Shown here: one piece after another, positions 52,301 to 61,834 of the stretch
How the letters are laid out: the number at the start of each line of letters is the position of its first letter
Numbering within the stretch: the stretch's first letter is position 1
DNA from: Gemmatimonadaceae bacterium
Lineage (GTDB): Bacteria > Gemmatimonadota > Gemmatimonadetes > Gemmatimonadales > Gemmatimonadaceae
DNA: 64,000 nt
Direction: 5' to 3'
Assembly (NCBI GenBank): GCA_019752115.1
Contig: JAIEMN010000023.1
Location: 119,101-183,100 of the forward strand
Program-made: the position numbers and the translations under genes
The notes under the pieces: generated by a model
What the model saw: only the letters and a program-made list of their open reading frames with translations
Told to the model about the DNA's origin: nothing
Databases searched by the model: none

Positions 52301-53698
52301 TCAGATCGCCGCGAGCAACGACGGCAGTCGCTCGCCCGCTTTGACGAGCGTGGCGCGCAGCTCGCCCATCATCGCGGCCCGGTCCGGGCGATCGGGCGTG
52401 ATCATGCGCCCCATGATCGCGAGCATGTCCAGGCGCGTGGTCTTGAGCCAGGCCTCGATGGCCGGGACCTGGGTCCACGCCAGCCGATTGCGGATCGTGC
52501 CGGCCCACATCCGGAGAAAGTCGAAGGGCACACCGGGGCTGACCACCGGCGTCAGCAACGCATTGCGCCGCTCGACATCGGGCTCGATCGAGGCCACGAG
52601 GCCGATCATGGCGCCGCTGAAGGTGGGCTGACAGGTCCGCACGAAGAGCAGATTGATCCGCCCCGGCTCGAAGACGCGCAGCGGCGGCGGGGCGATGACG
52701 GCACTCGCCGAGCAGTCAACGACGACATCATCGGCCGTCATCGGCAGCGTGCCGTGCGTGAGCGTGATCGCATCGGTGCTGATGGCCTGCACGTGCCCGA
52801 GTCGCACGATCTCACCGACGCGTCGCAACTGCTGCAGTTCCGGCTGCGAGACGGTGCAGCACTTGTACGCCGTGGGCTCGATCGTGGGATCGAGCCGGAT
52901 CCACTGCCCCGCCGCTTCGAGTCGCCGGATCACATCCGTGGGCGACGAGGCCTCGGCGATGCTCGCGAGTTGTTTGATCACACCGCCAACGGTGACTTCG
53001 AAGGCATCCTCCCGCACCTGCAGGTTGCCTCGATCGAGCATCCAGGCATCACGCGGCACGATCCAGCGAATACGTTCGGGTTGCACGTCGTGGGCGAGGA
53101 GCCAGAGTACGGCATCGATACCCGTCTTGCCCGACCCCACCACGGTGTATCGGGCGCCGGGGCGCTCGAGCGTCGGGAGCGCGTTGAGCGGGACACACGT
53201 GACGCCCTCCCCCACGGGATACCTCGGCGGATGCGTGGCCGGGACTTCGGTGCGCGCCAGCGTCCCATCCACGATCGTCCCCGGATGCATCACCGTGACC
53301 GCACCGGTCACCCGTGACGTCACCTCCACCGTGCCATCATCGCGCACCGTGGCCCAGTGGCGCGGCAGGTAGTGCACCCGACCGGAGGCGAGCAGGCGGT
53401 CGTGCATGACCTGCTCGAAGTACGCGAGGATCTCGGCGCCCGACGCGAGTTCGTTCATGCCCGCGTTGATCCCGGTCACGTCGCGCACGCCGCGGCCGAG
53501 TGGGGTGGAGTTCACCCCGTAGTACGCGGACGGCTGATGGAGCCGCACCCATGGGTACGCCACGTTCCAATGGCCACCCGGATGATCCTGCGCATCGACG
53601 ATCACGACCGACGCGGTGGAGTGTGCAACGACACTGTCGACGAACGCCAGTGGGGTGGCGCCGGCACCGATCACCAGATAGTCAGGACGCTCGAACAT
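52301..53698 (-). CDS. FAD/NAD(P)-binding oxidoreductase
   Basis: The 465-residue protein opens with a dinucleotide-binding motif (DYLVIGAGATPLAFVDSVVA). It has a further segment, DHPGGHWNVAYPWVRLHQPS, like flavin monooxygenases, and a second nucleotide site, ARYTVVGSGKTGIDAVLWLL. The pairing suggests NAD(P)H-dependent oxidation of a small molecule. It lies 27 bp downstream of the cytochrome P450 gene on the same strand, so the two may act in one pathway. Confidence 0.8.
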   Translation of the reverse strand: MFERPDYLVIGAGATPLAFVDSVVAHSTASVVIVDAQDHPGGHWNVAYPWVRLHQPSAYYGVNSTPLGRGVRDVTGINAGMNELASGAEILAYFEQVMHDRLLASGRVHYLPRHWATVRDDGTVEVTSRVTGAVTVMHPGTIVDGTLARTEVPATHPPRYPVGEGVTCVPLNALPTLERPGARYTVVGSGKTGIDAVLWLLAHDVQPERIRWIVPRDAWMLDRGNLQVREDAFEVTVGGVIKQLASIAEASSPTDVIRRLEAAGQWIRLDPTIEPTAYKCCTVSQPELQQLRRVGEIVRLGHVQAISTDAITLTHGTLPMTADDVVVDCSASAVIAPPPLRVFEPGRINLLFVRTCQPTFSGAMIGLVASIEPDVERRNALLTPVVSPGVPFDFLRMWAGTIRNRLAWTQVPAIEAWLKTTRLDMLAIMGRMITPDRPDRAAMMGELRATLVKAGERLPSLLAAI

Positions 53699-53725
53699 GG
53701 CCGCTCCGAAGGGGGAGCGACGAAT

Positions 53726-55069
53726 TTACCGCGCGCGCGCGACGAGCGTGGCCGGCATGCCGCCAGTCGGGCGGAGCGTGATGATCGGCTCCGGCCGCGG
53801 ATAGGGGGCCGCTACCCGGACCTCCCACCGCCGGGCCAGGGCGGCGAGCACCAGCACACCCTCCATCCAGGCGAACTGCTCGCCCACGCAGATGCGGGTG
53901 CCACCACCAAACGGCCAGTAGGCAAAGCGCGGCCGTTCATCGGGTTCGAGCCAACGCTCGGGGCGGAAGGCGCCCGGCGTGCCCCACCAGCGCGCATCGC
54001 GGTGGGTAATCCACTGCGACATCAGAAAGATCGTGCCGCGGGGAAAGGACCACTCGCGTACCGTATGCGATTCGAGTGCCATGCGGCCCACGATGTAGGC
54101 CGGCGGATAGAGGCGCATCGCCTCGGCAAACACCGCCCGCGTGTACGGCAGGCGCGCCACGTCGTCGGCGATCGGCGTTCGGTCGCCAAGCGCACCATCG
54201 ATCTCGGCGTGCAAGGCCTCGCGCACGGCCGGGTGCTGTTCCAGCAGCAGCCAGGTCCAGCTGAGCGCGTTGGCGGTGGTCTCGTGGCCGGCCAGGAAGA
54301 GCGTGAGCAGCTCATCGCGCAGCTGGGTGTCGCTCATCCCGGTGCCGTCGCCTTCGGTATCCTGCGCCGCCAACAGCATGCTCAGCAGATCGCCGCGATC
54401 GCCGCCCTCGCGCCGACGCTCGGCGATGATGCGGTAGATGATGTCGTCGAGCGTGGCCCGCGCCCGCTTGAAGGCGCGCGTCTTGGCGGTCGGCAGCGCG
54501 TCGAGCAGCGGCGCGAGCGGGCTGAAGCCGAGATTGAACGACGAAAAGGCATCGTGCAGCGCCTGCGCCACGCGCTCGGTCTCGTGCGCGACGTCGGTGG
54601 CGAAGAGCGTGCGCGCCACGATGGTCATGGTGAGCGCCATCATGGCGGCGTTGATGTCCGCCGGGCCGGCGCGCCAGCTCTCGCGCGCTGCGACCGCAGC
54701 CTGCGCCATCGCGTCGGCATACCCCGCAATGCGCGCCTTGTGAAAGGCCGGCTGCACGAGGCGCCGCTGCCGCAGGTGCAGCTCTCCCTCGCTGGTGAGC
54801 AGTCCGTCGCCGATCAACCGCTTGGCCCGCTGCAGCGCCCGCCCTTTCATGAAGCGGCGCTGGTGGGTGACCAGCACATCACGGATGTCATCCGGGTGGG
54901 AGAGCAGCACGATGCGCCGGCCGCCCGCCCGGAAGCTACACACGTCGCCATAACGCGCCGGGAGGCTCTCCAGAAAGGCCAGCCGGTCCCGCCCCGACAG
55001 ACGCGACAGCAGCTCGCCCGGATAGCGGGCGCGTGGACCGGGGGGATGGCTGGCGGAGGCAGCGGGCAT
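53726..55069 (-). CDS. Cytochrome P450
   Basis: The 447-residue enzyme has the P450 marks: the I-helix [12 protein letters not shown], the ExxR motif in [15 protein letters not shown], and the haem loop [14 protein letters not shown] with the ligand Cys394. The ATG at 55069 gives a normal N-terminus ([20 protein letters not shown]) without a membrane anchor. It would insert oxygen into a lipid, fatty acid or terpene-like substrate, with electrons from unidentified partners. Confidence 0.93.
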   Translation of the reverse strand: MPAASASHPPGPRARYPGELLSRLSGRDRLAFLESLPARYGDVCSFRAGGRRIVLLSHPDDIRDVLVTHQRRFMKGRALQRAKRLIGDGLLTSEGELHLRQRRLVQPAFHKARIAGYADAMAQAAVAARESWRAGPADINAAMMALTMTIVARTLFATDVAHETERVAQALHDAFSSFNLGFSPLAPLLDALPTAKTRAFKRARATLDDIIYRIIAERRREGGDRGDLLSMLLAAQDTEGDGTGMSDTQLRDELLTLFLAGHETTANALSWTWLLLEQHPAVREALHAEIDGALGDRTPIADDVARLPYTRAVFAEAMRLYPPAYIVGRMALESHTVREWSFPRGTIFLMSQWITHRDARWWGTPGAFRPERWLEPDERPRFAYWPFGGGTRICVGEQFAWMEGVLVLAALARRWEVRVAAPYPRPEPIITLRPTGGMPATLVARAR

Positions 55070-55139
55070 GACTGCAACTTGGCTGCGGTCGCCGCGCCAA
55101 ACCAGCGGCGTGCCTCCCTTCCCTCCCGCCTCAGCGCCC

Positions 55140-56216
55140 ATGCGCCGTCCCGCCCCTCGCTTCGCTCCGCTGCCGTCGGCCGTGCTGACGGCCCTCACGG
55201 TCCTTGGCAGTGCCCTCTCGCTTCAGGCGCAATCCGCGCCCGACATGCCGGCCGTCAACGACAAGCCCAACGCCTATCGCACCGTGGAGGGGTGGGCCAA
55301 GCTCCCGACCGGTCGCACGTGGGGCTCCACCAGCGCCGTCGCCATCGACAAGGATGGCAAGAGCATCTGGGTCGCCGAGCGGTGCGGGCAGAACAACTGC
55401 CTCGGTTCCACGCTGCCGTCGGTACTCAAGTTCGACGCCCAGGGGAATCTCGTGCAGAGCTTCGGCTCGGCGATGATCATCTCGCCACACGGCATCCATG
55501 TGGACAAGGACGGCAACATCTGGGTGGTGGACTGCACCTGCACCCTCGGGCGCGGGGCCAACGCCCCCGCCGACAAGGGGCATCAGATCCACAAGTTCAG
55601 CCCCAAGGGCGACTACCTGATGTCGCTCGGTCGCCCGGGCGGCGGCAAGGACTCGGCGTACTTCTGGCAGCCGAATGCGATCGTCACCGCGCCCAACGGG
55701 GACATCTACGTGGCCGAGGGGCATTCCTCGGCGGCCGGCGCCAACGCGCGCATTCTGGTGTTCAACAAGACCGGTGGCCTCAAGCGCACCTGGGGCACGT
55801 GGGGCAAAGGCACGGGCCAGCTCGATCAGCCGCACACGCTCGCCTTCGACTCCAAGGGACGCCTGTTCATCGGTGACCGCGGCAACGATCGCATCCTGAT
55901 TGTCGATCGCGATTTCAAGATCCTCGAGACGTGGTATCAGTTCAGCCGCCCCAGTGGCATCTGGATCGACCAGAACGACACGATCTATGTCGCCGACTCG
56001 GAGAGCGGTTCGGTGAACCCGCCGCACAAGGCCTGGACGCGCGGCATTCGCATCGGCAGTGCGCGCACGGGCGTGGTCACGGGATTCATTCCGGATCCGG
56101 AGCCGAATCCGCCGAGCACGTCGAGTGCGGAAGGCGTGGCGGTGGATGCGGCGGGCAATATCTATGGGGCTGAGGTGGGGCAGAAGGCGTTGAAGCGGTA
56201 TGAGAAGAAGCGGTAG
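55140..56216 (+). CDS. Secreted NHL-type beta-propeller protein
   Basis: The 358-residue product has a signal peptide (VLTALTVLGSALSLQAQSAP). It is built of NHL/six-bladed propeller units, for example HGIHVDKDGNIWVVDCTCTL, PNAIVTAPNGDIYVAEGHSS, HTLAFDSKGRLFIGDRGNDR and SGIWIDQNDTIYVADSES. Such proteins bind ligands or are lyases of the PAL type. The architecture is shared with the gene at 60497, on the other side of the PQQ dehydrogenase. Confidence 0.82.
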   Translation: MRRPAPRFAPLPSAVLTALTVLGSALSLQAQSAPDMPAVNDKPNAYRTVEGWAKLPTGRTWGSTSAVAIDKDGKSIWVAERCGQNNCLGSTLPSVLKFDAQGNLVQSFGSAMIISPHGIHVDKDGNIWVVDCTCTLGRGANAPADKGHQIHKFSPKGDYLMSLGRPGGGKDSAYFWQPNAIVTAPNGDIYVAEGHSSAAGANARILVFNKTGGLKRTWGTWGKGTGQLDQPHTLAFDSKGRLFIGDRGNDRILIVDRDFKILETWYQFSRPSGIWIDQNDTIYVADSESGSVNPPHKAWTRGIRIGSARTGVVTGFIPDPEPNPPSTSSAEGVAVDAAGNIYGAEVGQKALKRYEKKR

Positions 56217-56227
56217 GTAGAAAGCGG

Positions 56228-56332
56228 AACCCCCGAGAGCTCAGGGAGAAGAAGATCAGGGGGGAGAGCTCAGGACTGCCGCAGTCCTGAACTCTCCCCC
56301 CTGACGTTCTTCCCCCTGAGCTCTCGGGGGTT
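56228..56332. repeat. Near-perfect 105-bp palindrome between convergent genes
   Basis: Arms 56228-56279 and 56281-56332 are reverse complements with 4 mismatches in 52 bp and a single spacer base. Each arm repeats GAGAGCTCAGG twice. The RNA would be a very long hairpin. It lies between the stops of the propeller and PQQ dehydrogenase genes. Confidence 0.9.
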
Positions 56333-56347
56333 AACCGACCATCCGCC

Positions 56348-58531
56348 TCACTTCGGCAGCTTCATCGCTACCAGTGCCGCCTGCTCCTCCGCCCCCACCG
56401 CGAACACGATATACTGCTGCCCCTTGTGCAGAAACGTCATCGGCACGGCGGTCGTCTTCGACGGGATCTGCACCGACGCGATCTGCTTGCCGGTGGCCTT
56501 GTCCACGGCGTAGAGCTTGGGCGGTTCACCCGGCAGGCCACCGCTGCGGCCGGTGCCGTAGATCATGAGCGACTTGGTGTTGATCACCTGCGCCTGACCA
56601 CGCCCCGGCACGGGATCAAGCGTGACGCCTTCGAACAGCTTGTCGCGCGTCGTCTGCTTGAAGAAGCCGGCGTTCGGAATCCACCAGTTCTTGTCGCCGC
56701 TGTTCATGTCGTACGCGGTGATGCCACCGAACTGCTTGTTCTTCACGATCGACACGCCACCGATCATCGAGCCGTTGGAACGGCCGTTGAAGCCGACGTT
56801 CTCGGGCGGCTTGTAGCCCGCCGGGGCCGGCAGGGCGCCGAGGAGGCCGCAGTTGTTGGCCGGTGAGCTGTAGTCGAATTCCGAGCACGGATCGTTGCGG
56901 AGCGCCGTGGTGCTCATACCGGTGATCGACGCGACGAAGAGCTTGCCCGTCTCCGGGTCCGCCGCGGCACCGCCATCGATGTTCACACCACCGCTCGCGC
57001 CCGGCGCGTACCACGAGCACTTGAAGCCGGTCTTGTCCTTCCCATCCGCCGCCGAGGGCGGAATGAAGTACGGGCCCATGCGGCACTTCTTGGCGAGCGC
57101 CAGCGCCGAGTCCTTGATGGCCGGCGTGTAGTCGATCAGATCGGCCTCCACGAGCCCCTGCTGCGAGTACGGCGCGGGCTTGCTGGGAATGGGCTGCGTG
57201 GGCGAGGACTGCTCGCCCGGAATACCACTCTGCGCCACCGGCGTTTCCGGCATCGGCCAGATCGGTTCACCGGTCACGCGGTCGAACGTGTACACCCAGC
57301 CCTGCTTCGTGGTGACGGCGACAACCTTGCGCTTCTGGCCGTTCACCGTGACGTCGAGGAGGTTCGGCGCCATCGGCGTGTCGTAGTCCCAGATGTCATG
57401 GTGCACCATCTGGAAGTGCCACTTCCGCTTGCCCGTCTTCACATCGAGCGCGACGAGCGAGTTGCCGAAGAGGTTGTCGCCCGGACGATGGCCGCCGTAT
57501 TCGTCCATGAGGGGCATGCCAACCGGGATGTAGACGAGACCGAGCGCTTCGTCGGCGCTGTACGGCGCCCACGCGTCCACCTTGCCCACGCCCTTGGTGC
57601 CGATCTTGGATCCGTTCTTCCACGTCTCGGCGCCGTACTCACCCGGCTGCGGGACGAGATTGAATTTCCAGAGCACCTTGCCCGTCGCGATGTCGATGCC
57701 GCGAATGGTGCCGGTCGGATTCGACGCGCGAATGGGGTAGTAGCCGTGAATCGAGCTGTTCCCCACGATGAGCACGTTGCCCACCACGATCGGCGGCGAG
57801 CTCGACGCGATCTGGCCCAGGATACCCACCGTGCCATCGGCACCGATCTTCTTGACCGGATCCCAGGTCTCGCCCGGCTTGGCCGCGCGATACGGCGCCG
57901 CATCGGAGATGATGAGCGGCCCCGAGTCATCCACCGCGAGCTTCACCAGCGGATAGCCGATCCCTTCCATGAGATCGATCTGGCCGTTCTTGCCGAACGT
58001 CGGGTCGGGCTTGCCCGTCTTCGCATCGAGCGAAATGAGATGATACCCGGGCGTCGTGACGAGCACGCGTTCCTTCGTGCCGCTGCTCCAGTACGACAGA
58101 CCGCGGCCGGCAAACTGCCGCGGCGCCTTCTGCCAGCGGATGCCTTCCTCGACCTTGTACGACCACAGCTCGTTGCCCGTCTCCGGATCGAGCGCCACGA
58201 CGTGCCGCTTGGTGGACACCACCGTGAAGAGGCGGCCGTTCGCATACAGCGGCGTGGTCCGGTAGTACTCATCGGGGCCGAACTTCTCCCCACCCTTCCA
58301 GGTCCAGGCGACCTGCAGCTTGTCGAAGTTCGACGCGTTGATCTGGTCGAGCGGCGAGTAGCGGGTGCTCCACTGATCGGCGCCCCAGTAGCGCCATTCA
58401 CCGTACGCGTTGCCGCGCACGAGCGGCTTGGCCTGCGCCGTGGTGCTCTTGACCTGCGTGACGAGCACGCCGGCCAGCACCGTACTGACGGCGGCGAGCG
58501 CCGCGAGTTTGGTGGTACCACTTCGGAGCAT
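56348..58531 (-). CDS. PQQ-dependent dehydrogenase (glucose dehydrogenase-like, soluble)
   Basis: The 727-residue product has an N-terminal signal or anchor (ALAAVSTVLAGVLVTQVKST), then an eight-bladed PQQ propeller: WRYWGADQWSTRYSPLDQIN, VVALDPETGNELWSYKVEEG, and VHHDIWDYDTPMAPNLLDVT with the probable catalytic Asp382. It oxidises an alcohol or sugar in the periplasm and passes electrons to a cytochrome. It lacks the multi-helix anchor of membrane glucose dehydrogenase and any haem motif. The HupE-cytochrome c gene lies 24 bp upstream on the same strand. Confidence 0.92.
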   Translation of the reverse strand: MLRSGTTKLAALAAVSTVLAGVLVTQVKSTTAQAKPLVRGNAYGEWRYWGADQWSTRYSPLDQINASNFDKLQVAWTWKGGEKFGPDEYYRTTPLYANGRLFTVVSTKRHVVALDPETGNELWSYKVEEGIRWQKAPRQFAGRGLSYWSSGTKERVLVTTPGYHLISLDAKTGKPDPTFGKNGQIDLMEGIGYPLVKLAVDDSGPLIISDAAPYRAAKPGETWDPVKKIGADGTVGILGQIASSSPPIVVGNVLIVGNSSIHGYYPIRASNPTGTIRGIDIATGKVLWKFNLVPQPGEYGAETWKNGSKIGTKGVGKVDAWAPYSADEALGLVYIPVGMPLMDEYGGHRPGDNLFGNSLVALDVKTGKRKWHFQMVHHDIWDYDTPMAPNLLDVTVNGQKRKVVAVTTKQGWVYTFDRVTGEPIWPMPETPVAQSGIPGEQSSPTQPIPSKPAPYSQQGLVEADLIDYTPAIKDSALALAKKCRMGPYFIPPSAADGKDKTGFKCSWYAPGASGGVNIDGGAAADPETGKLFVASITGMSTTALRNDPCSEFDYSSPANNCGLLGALPAPAGYKPPENVGFNGRSNGSMIGGVSIVKNKQFGGITAYDMNSGDKNWWIPNAGFFKQTTRDKLFEGVTLDPVPGRGQAQVINTKSLMIYGTGRSGGLPGEPPKLYAVDKATGKQIASVQIPSKTTAVPMTFLHKGQQYIVFAVGAEEQAALVAMKLPK

Positions 58532-58555
58532 GCGAACTCCTGAGGAGGGAATGGA

Positions 58556-60373
58556 CTAACGAACCGCGGGGGAAGGATGCATCGACTTGCCGGTGCGCAC
58601 AGAATCCACGCGCACCGACTTGAGCCAGGCCGGCTCGGCGTTGAGCTCGGTCTTGCCGGGGGGCATGCCGTTGAGGCGCAGGATGTAGGCGGTCACCCAG
58701 ACGTATTCGTCTTCGGTGAGCGTCCCCGGCGCACTCTTGGGCATCAGGTTGCTGAGATAGTCATACAGGTCGGCCAACGGGCGGCCAAACCACTTGAGCT
58801 GAAACGAGGGGCCGGTGTGCGACGCCACCGTGTGGCAGCCGAGACACGAGGACTGAAAGACTTCGCGCCCCTTCTGCGCCTGCTCCGGAGTGTAGACGCC
58901 GCTTGCCGTGCTGCGGGGTTGGGCCTGCGCCGCCCGCGGGGCGATGCCGATGGCCACCACCCCAGCGACAAGTACCGCGGCCACGCGGGCCCCGTCGGTC
59001 ACGCGGGCCCCGTCTGTCAGGCGCACGCCCGCACGCTGCAGCCGCGCCACGAGCGCCGAGAGCGCCCACATCACGCCGAGCAGCACACAGCCGGCCATCG
59101 CCACGCGAATGGCGCTCACGGCGAAGGCCGCATCGAGCGCCGGCATCGTGATCGGATACTCGCGGAGCGTCGCCGCGCGATCTCCCATCCAGTGCCACGC
59201 TTCGTGGGCTACCAGTGCCGAGGCCACCATCACGCCAATCCGTTCGGGAATCTCGCGCGCGAAGACCCAGTTGAGCACCGGCACCAGCAGGAGCAGCACG
59301 GCCAGTTGCGCGAGTTCAATCCCGAGGTTGAACGCCGCGAGCGAGGTGAGCAGATGACTCCCCGCGAACTGCAGCTGGTCGCGCAGCGCGGCCGAAAAAC
59401 CGAAGCCGTGAATGAGACCAAAGCCAAACGCGACCTTCCAGCGCTGTTCGACGCGCGCACCGATGATGTTCCCCAACGCCATCCACACGATGCTCGCGGC
59501 GATCAGCACTTCCACGAGCGGGGGGAACCACAATCCGCTCGGCGCGAAGCCGAACGCCGCCGCCCCGAGCGTGAGCGAATGCGCCACGGTGAACGCCGTC
59601 ACGATCCCCACCAGCGGCGCCAGTCGGCGCACGGGCAGCACCAGGCACAGCACAAACAGCAGGTGATCGAGCCCGCCAAACAGGTGCAGCGCCCCCTCGC
59701 GGACGAAGCGCAGCGCGGCGTGCCACCAGCGCGGATCGAGGTGCAGCGCTCCCGGGTCGCCTTCGTACGTGTAGACGCGTGGCGCACCGTTCGCAGTGAT
59801 GGCCGTAAGCACCGTGGTGGTGGTGATGCCCAGATGCGCCCACCGCGGTTCGATCACGAGATTGCCGAGCGCCACGGCGGCGGGCACTTCGAGTTCCGCT
59901 TCCAGCCGCAGCTGGGCGAACGGGACATCGGTGGAGTCGGCGAGCGGCTGCGTGCGCACCGCGTTGAGCGCCGACGCCCACGCGTCAAAGGCGCGATCGC
60001 TGGGAACGCTGGCGCGCACCGCCAGCAGGGTCGGCGCGGGCAGCGTGGTGGTACCATCACGCAACGTGACGCCATCGCGAATCCACAACGCTGCCGCGTC
60101 GCGCAGGTATGGCGCGGCGCGTGCGACATCCAGCGAGCCGTTGGTCCGCAGCGGCCAGTCCACATCGCGCACGGCCTCGAGCGGGATCTGCACCAGCAGC
60201 CGGATGCGATCGGGCGTGGGGACCACATACGCGCGCACCCCGACGTGCCGCGGCACCTCGTGGGCAGCCGCCCCGAGCCACGGTACGCACAGCAGGCACA
60301 GCACAGGGATGACAAGGCGCGAGATCCGGCGAGACAGCTCGCGGGCGCGCCACAGGCGGGAGAGGGCCAACAC
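58556..60373 (-). CDS. HupE/UreJ membrane protein fused to cytochrome c
   Basis: The 605-residue product starts at GTG 60373. It has an N-terminal signal, an exported domain of about 200 residues, and a seven-helix HupE/UreJ_2-like membrane part with FGGLDHLLFVLCLVLPVRRL and GFGLIHGFGFSAALRDQLQF. After a linker comes a class I cytochrome c domain with CLGCH at 510-514 and a probable axial Met544 (SNLMPKSAPG). HupE proteins are usually metal permeases without haem. The cytochrome end probably takes electrons from the PQQ dehydrogenase encoded just downstream. Confidence 0.88.
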   Translation of the reverse strand: MLALSRLWRARELSRRISRLVIPVLCLLCVPWLGAAAHEVPRHVGVRAYVVPTPDRIRLLVQIPLEAVRDVDWPLRTNGSLDVARAAPYLRDAAALWIRDGVTLRDGTTTLPAPTLLAVRASVPSDRAFDAWASALNAVRTQPLADSTDVPFAQLRLEAELEVPAAVALGNLVIEPRWAHLGITTTTVLTAITANGAPRVYTYEGDPGALHLDPRWWHAALRFVREGALHLFGGLDHLLFVLCLVLPVRRLAPLVGIVTAFTVAHSLTLGAAAFGFAPSGLWFPPLVEVLIAASIVWMALGNIIGARVEQRWKVAFGFGLIHGFGFSAALRDQLQFAGSHLLTSLAAFNLGIELAQLAVLLLLVPVLNWVFAREIPERIGVMVASALVAHEAWHWMGDRAATLREYPITMPALDAAFAVSAIRVAMAGCVLLGVMWALSALVARLQRAGVRLTDGARVTDGARVAAVLVAGVVAIGIAPRAAQAQPRSTASGVYTPEQAQKGREVFQSSCLGCHTVASHTGPSFQLKWFGRPLADLYDYLSNLMPKSAPGTLTEDEYVWVTAYILRLNGMPPGKTELNAEPAWLKSVRVDSVRTGKSMHPSPAVR

Positions 60374-60496
60374 GTCTCTGGACAGGAAAGCGCAGGCGGG
60401 TTACTTCAACGCGTCGAAGTTACCATCCGCTCCGGCGTCGCACATCCCACCCGGCCGGAGCCCCCCATATCCCGCGTCCCTCCCGGGAGCCCCTCG

Positions 60497-61693
60497 ATGC
60501 CCATCGTCCGACCGACGACGCGCTGGACCCTCCTTGGCCTGACCCTCGCCGCCCTCGGCGTCGCTCAGGCCACCCTGACCGCCACCGACCGCCAGACGGT
60601 CCAGGCCCCGAAGTTTGAGGTCGACCCGATGTGGCCCAAGCCCCTGCCCAACCACTGGGTCCTTGGCTCGGTCATCGGCGTGGGCGTGGACAGCAAGGAC
60701 CACATCTTCATCATCCACCGCGGCGACTCGACGCTGAACCAGCGGACGGAAACCGGCATGAACGCGAACCCGCCAATCGGCGAGTGCTGCCAGTCGGCGC
60801 CCCCGATCCTGGAGTTCGATCCCGCCGGCAATCTGGTCAAGGCGTGGGGCGGTCCCGGTCAGGGGTACGAGTGGCCCTCCTCGAACCACGGCGTCTCCGT
60901 TGACGACAAGGACAACGTGTGGATCGGCGGCAATGGCGTGGGCGACTCGCACATCCTCAAGTTCTCGCACGACGGCAAGTTCCTGCAGCAGATCGGCGTG
61001 CCGAAGCAGGCCGTGAACAGCAACGACTCGACCCACTTCGGTCGGGTGGCCAAGATCACGTTCGACGTGAAGGCGCAGGAAGCCTACGTGGCCGACGGCT
61101 ACGGCAACCGGCGCGTGGCCGTGCTCGACATGCCCACCGGCAAGCTCAAGCGCTTCTGGGGCGCCTACGGCAACAAGCCCGACGACGCCCGCACGCCCCC
61201 GTACGATCCGTCCGCCCCGCTCATCCAGCAGTTCCGCAATCCGGTGCACTGCGCCGAGCCGACGAACGATGGCCTGGTATACGTGTGCGACCGTCCGAAC
61301 GACCGCATTCAGGTCTTCCAGAAGGACGGCAAGTTCGTGAAGGAGGTCCGCGTCTTCCCGAACACCCGCGGCGACGGCTCGGTGTGGGACATCGCCTTCT
61401 CCAAGGACCCGGCGCAGAAGTACCTGTACCTGGCCGACGGCAAGAACGAGCGCGTGTACGTGATGGACCGTCAGTCGCTCGAGATCCTCACCTACTTCGG
61501 CGACGGCGGCCGCCAGCCCGGCCAGTGGTTCGCGGTGCACAGCATCGCCACCGACTCGAAGGGCAACATCTACACGACCGAGACCTACGAAGGGAAGCGC
61601 CTGCAGAAGTTCGCGTACCGCGGGATTCAGGCGGTGAAGCGAGGAGCGCAGGGGGTGCCTTGGCCGGTGCGGGCGGGGGCGGCGCGGGATTGA
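60497..61693 (+). CDS. Secreted NHL-type beta-propeller protein
   Basis: The 398-residue product has a signal sequence (WTLLGLTLAALGVAQATLTA). Repeated propeller units follow: VIGVGVDSKDHIFIIHRGDS, HGVSVDDKDNVWIGGNGVGD, QEAYVADGYGNRRVAVLDMP and HSIATDSKGNIYTTETYEGK. It starts 124 bp from the divergent HupE-cytochrome gene and resembles the propeller gene at 55140. Its function is unknown; a partner of the PQQ dehydrogenase is possible. Confidence 0.82.
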   Translation: MPIVRPTTRWTLLGLTLAALGVAQATLTATDRQTVQAPKFEVDPMWPKPLPNHWVLGSVIGVGVDSKDHIFIIHRGDSTLNQRTETGMNANPPIGECCQSAPPILEFDPAGNLVKAWGGPGQGYEWPSSNHGVSVDDKDNVWIGGNGVGDSHILKFSHDGKFLQQIGVPKQAVNSNDSTHFGRVAKITFDVKAQEAYVADGYGNRRVAVLDMPTGKLKRFWGAYGNKPDDARTPPYDPSAPLIQQFRNPVHCAEPTNDGLVYVCDRPNDRIQVFQKDGKFVKEVRVFPNTRGDGSVWDIAFSKDPAQKYLYLADGKNERVYVMDRQSLEILTYFGDGGRQPGQWFAVHSIATDSKGNIYTTETYEGKRLQKFAYRGIQAVKRGAQGVPWPVRAGAARD

Positions 61694-61696
61694 ACG

Positions 61697-61821
61697 GCGG
61701 GTACGGCGGAAGCCGGTACCTCGGAAGCTGAACGACGGGAGCTGGACATCGGGAACCGCGGTTCCCGTCGTCCAGCTCCCGTCGTTTCAGCTTCCGAGGT
61801 TCGGGCTTCCGCCGTTACCGC
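61697..61821. repeat. Near-perfect 125-bp palindrome between convergent genes
   Basis: The palindrome is centred on GGGAACCGCGGTTCCC (61751-61766). The arms match with few mismatches and one indel, and contain CGGAAGCTGAACGACGGGA and its complement. Its outer ends (CGGCGGAAGCC) match those of the palindrome at 62599, so the two belong to one repeat family. Confidence 0.88.
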
Positions 61822-61834
61822 TGTTCCGCCGCGA

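Noticed and set aside
53357..55876. An 839-residue open frame on the plus strand
   Set aside because: It runs opposite the P450 and flavoprotein genes, whose motifs are complete; the product is Arg/Gly/Ala-rich antisense sequence.
56348..58531. WDYD read as proof of lanthanide dependence
   Set aside because: Membrane glucose dehydrogenases also have D-x-D at this place, so the motif is not diagnostic.
58577..60496. Upstream extension of the propeller gene at 60497
   Set aside because: The extension is antisense to the HupE-cytochrome gene; the ATG at 60497 gives a proper signal peptide.
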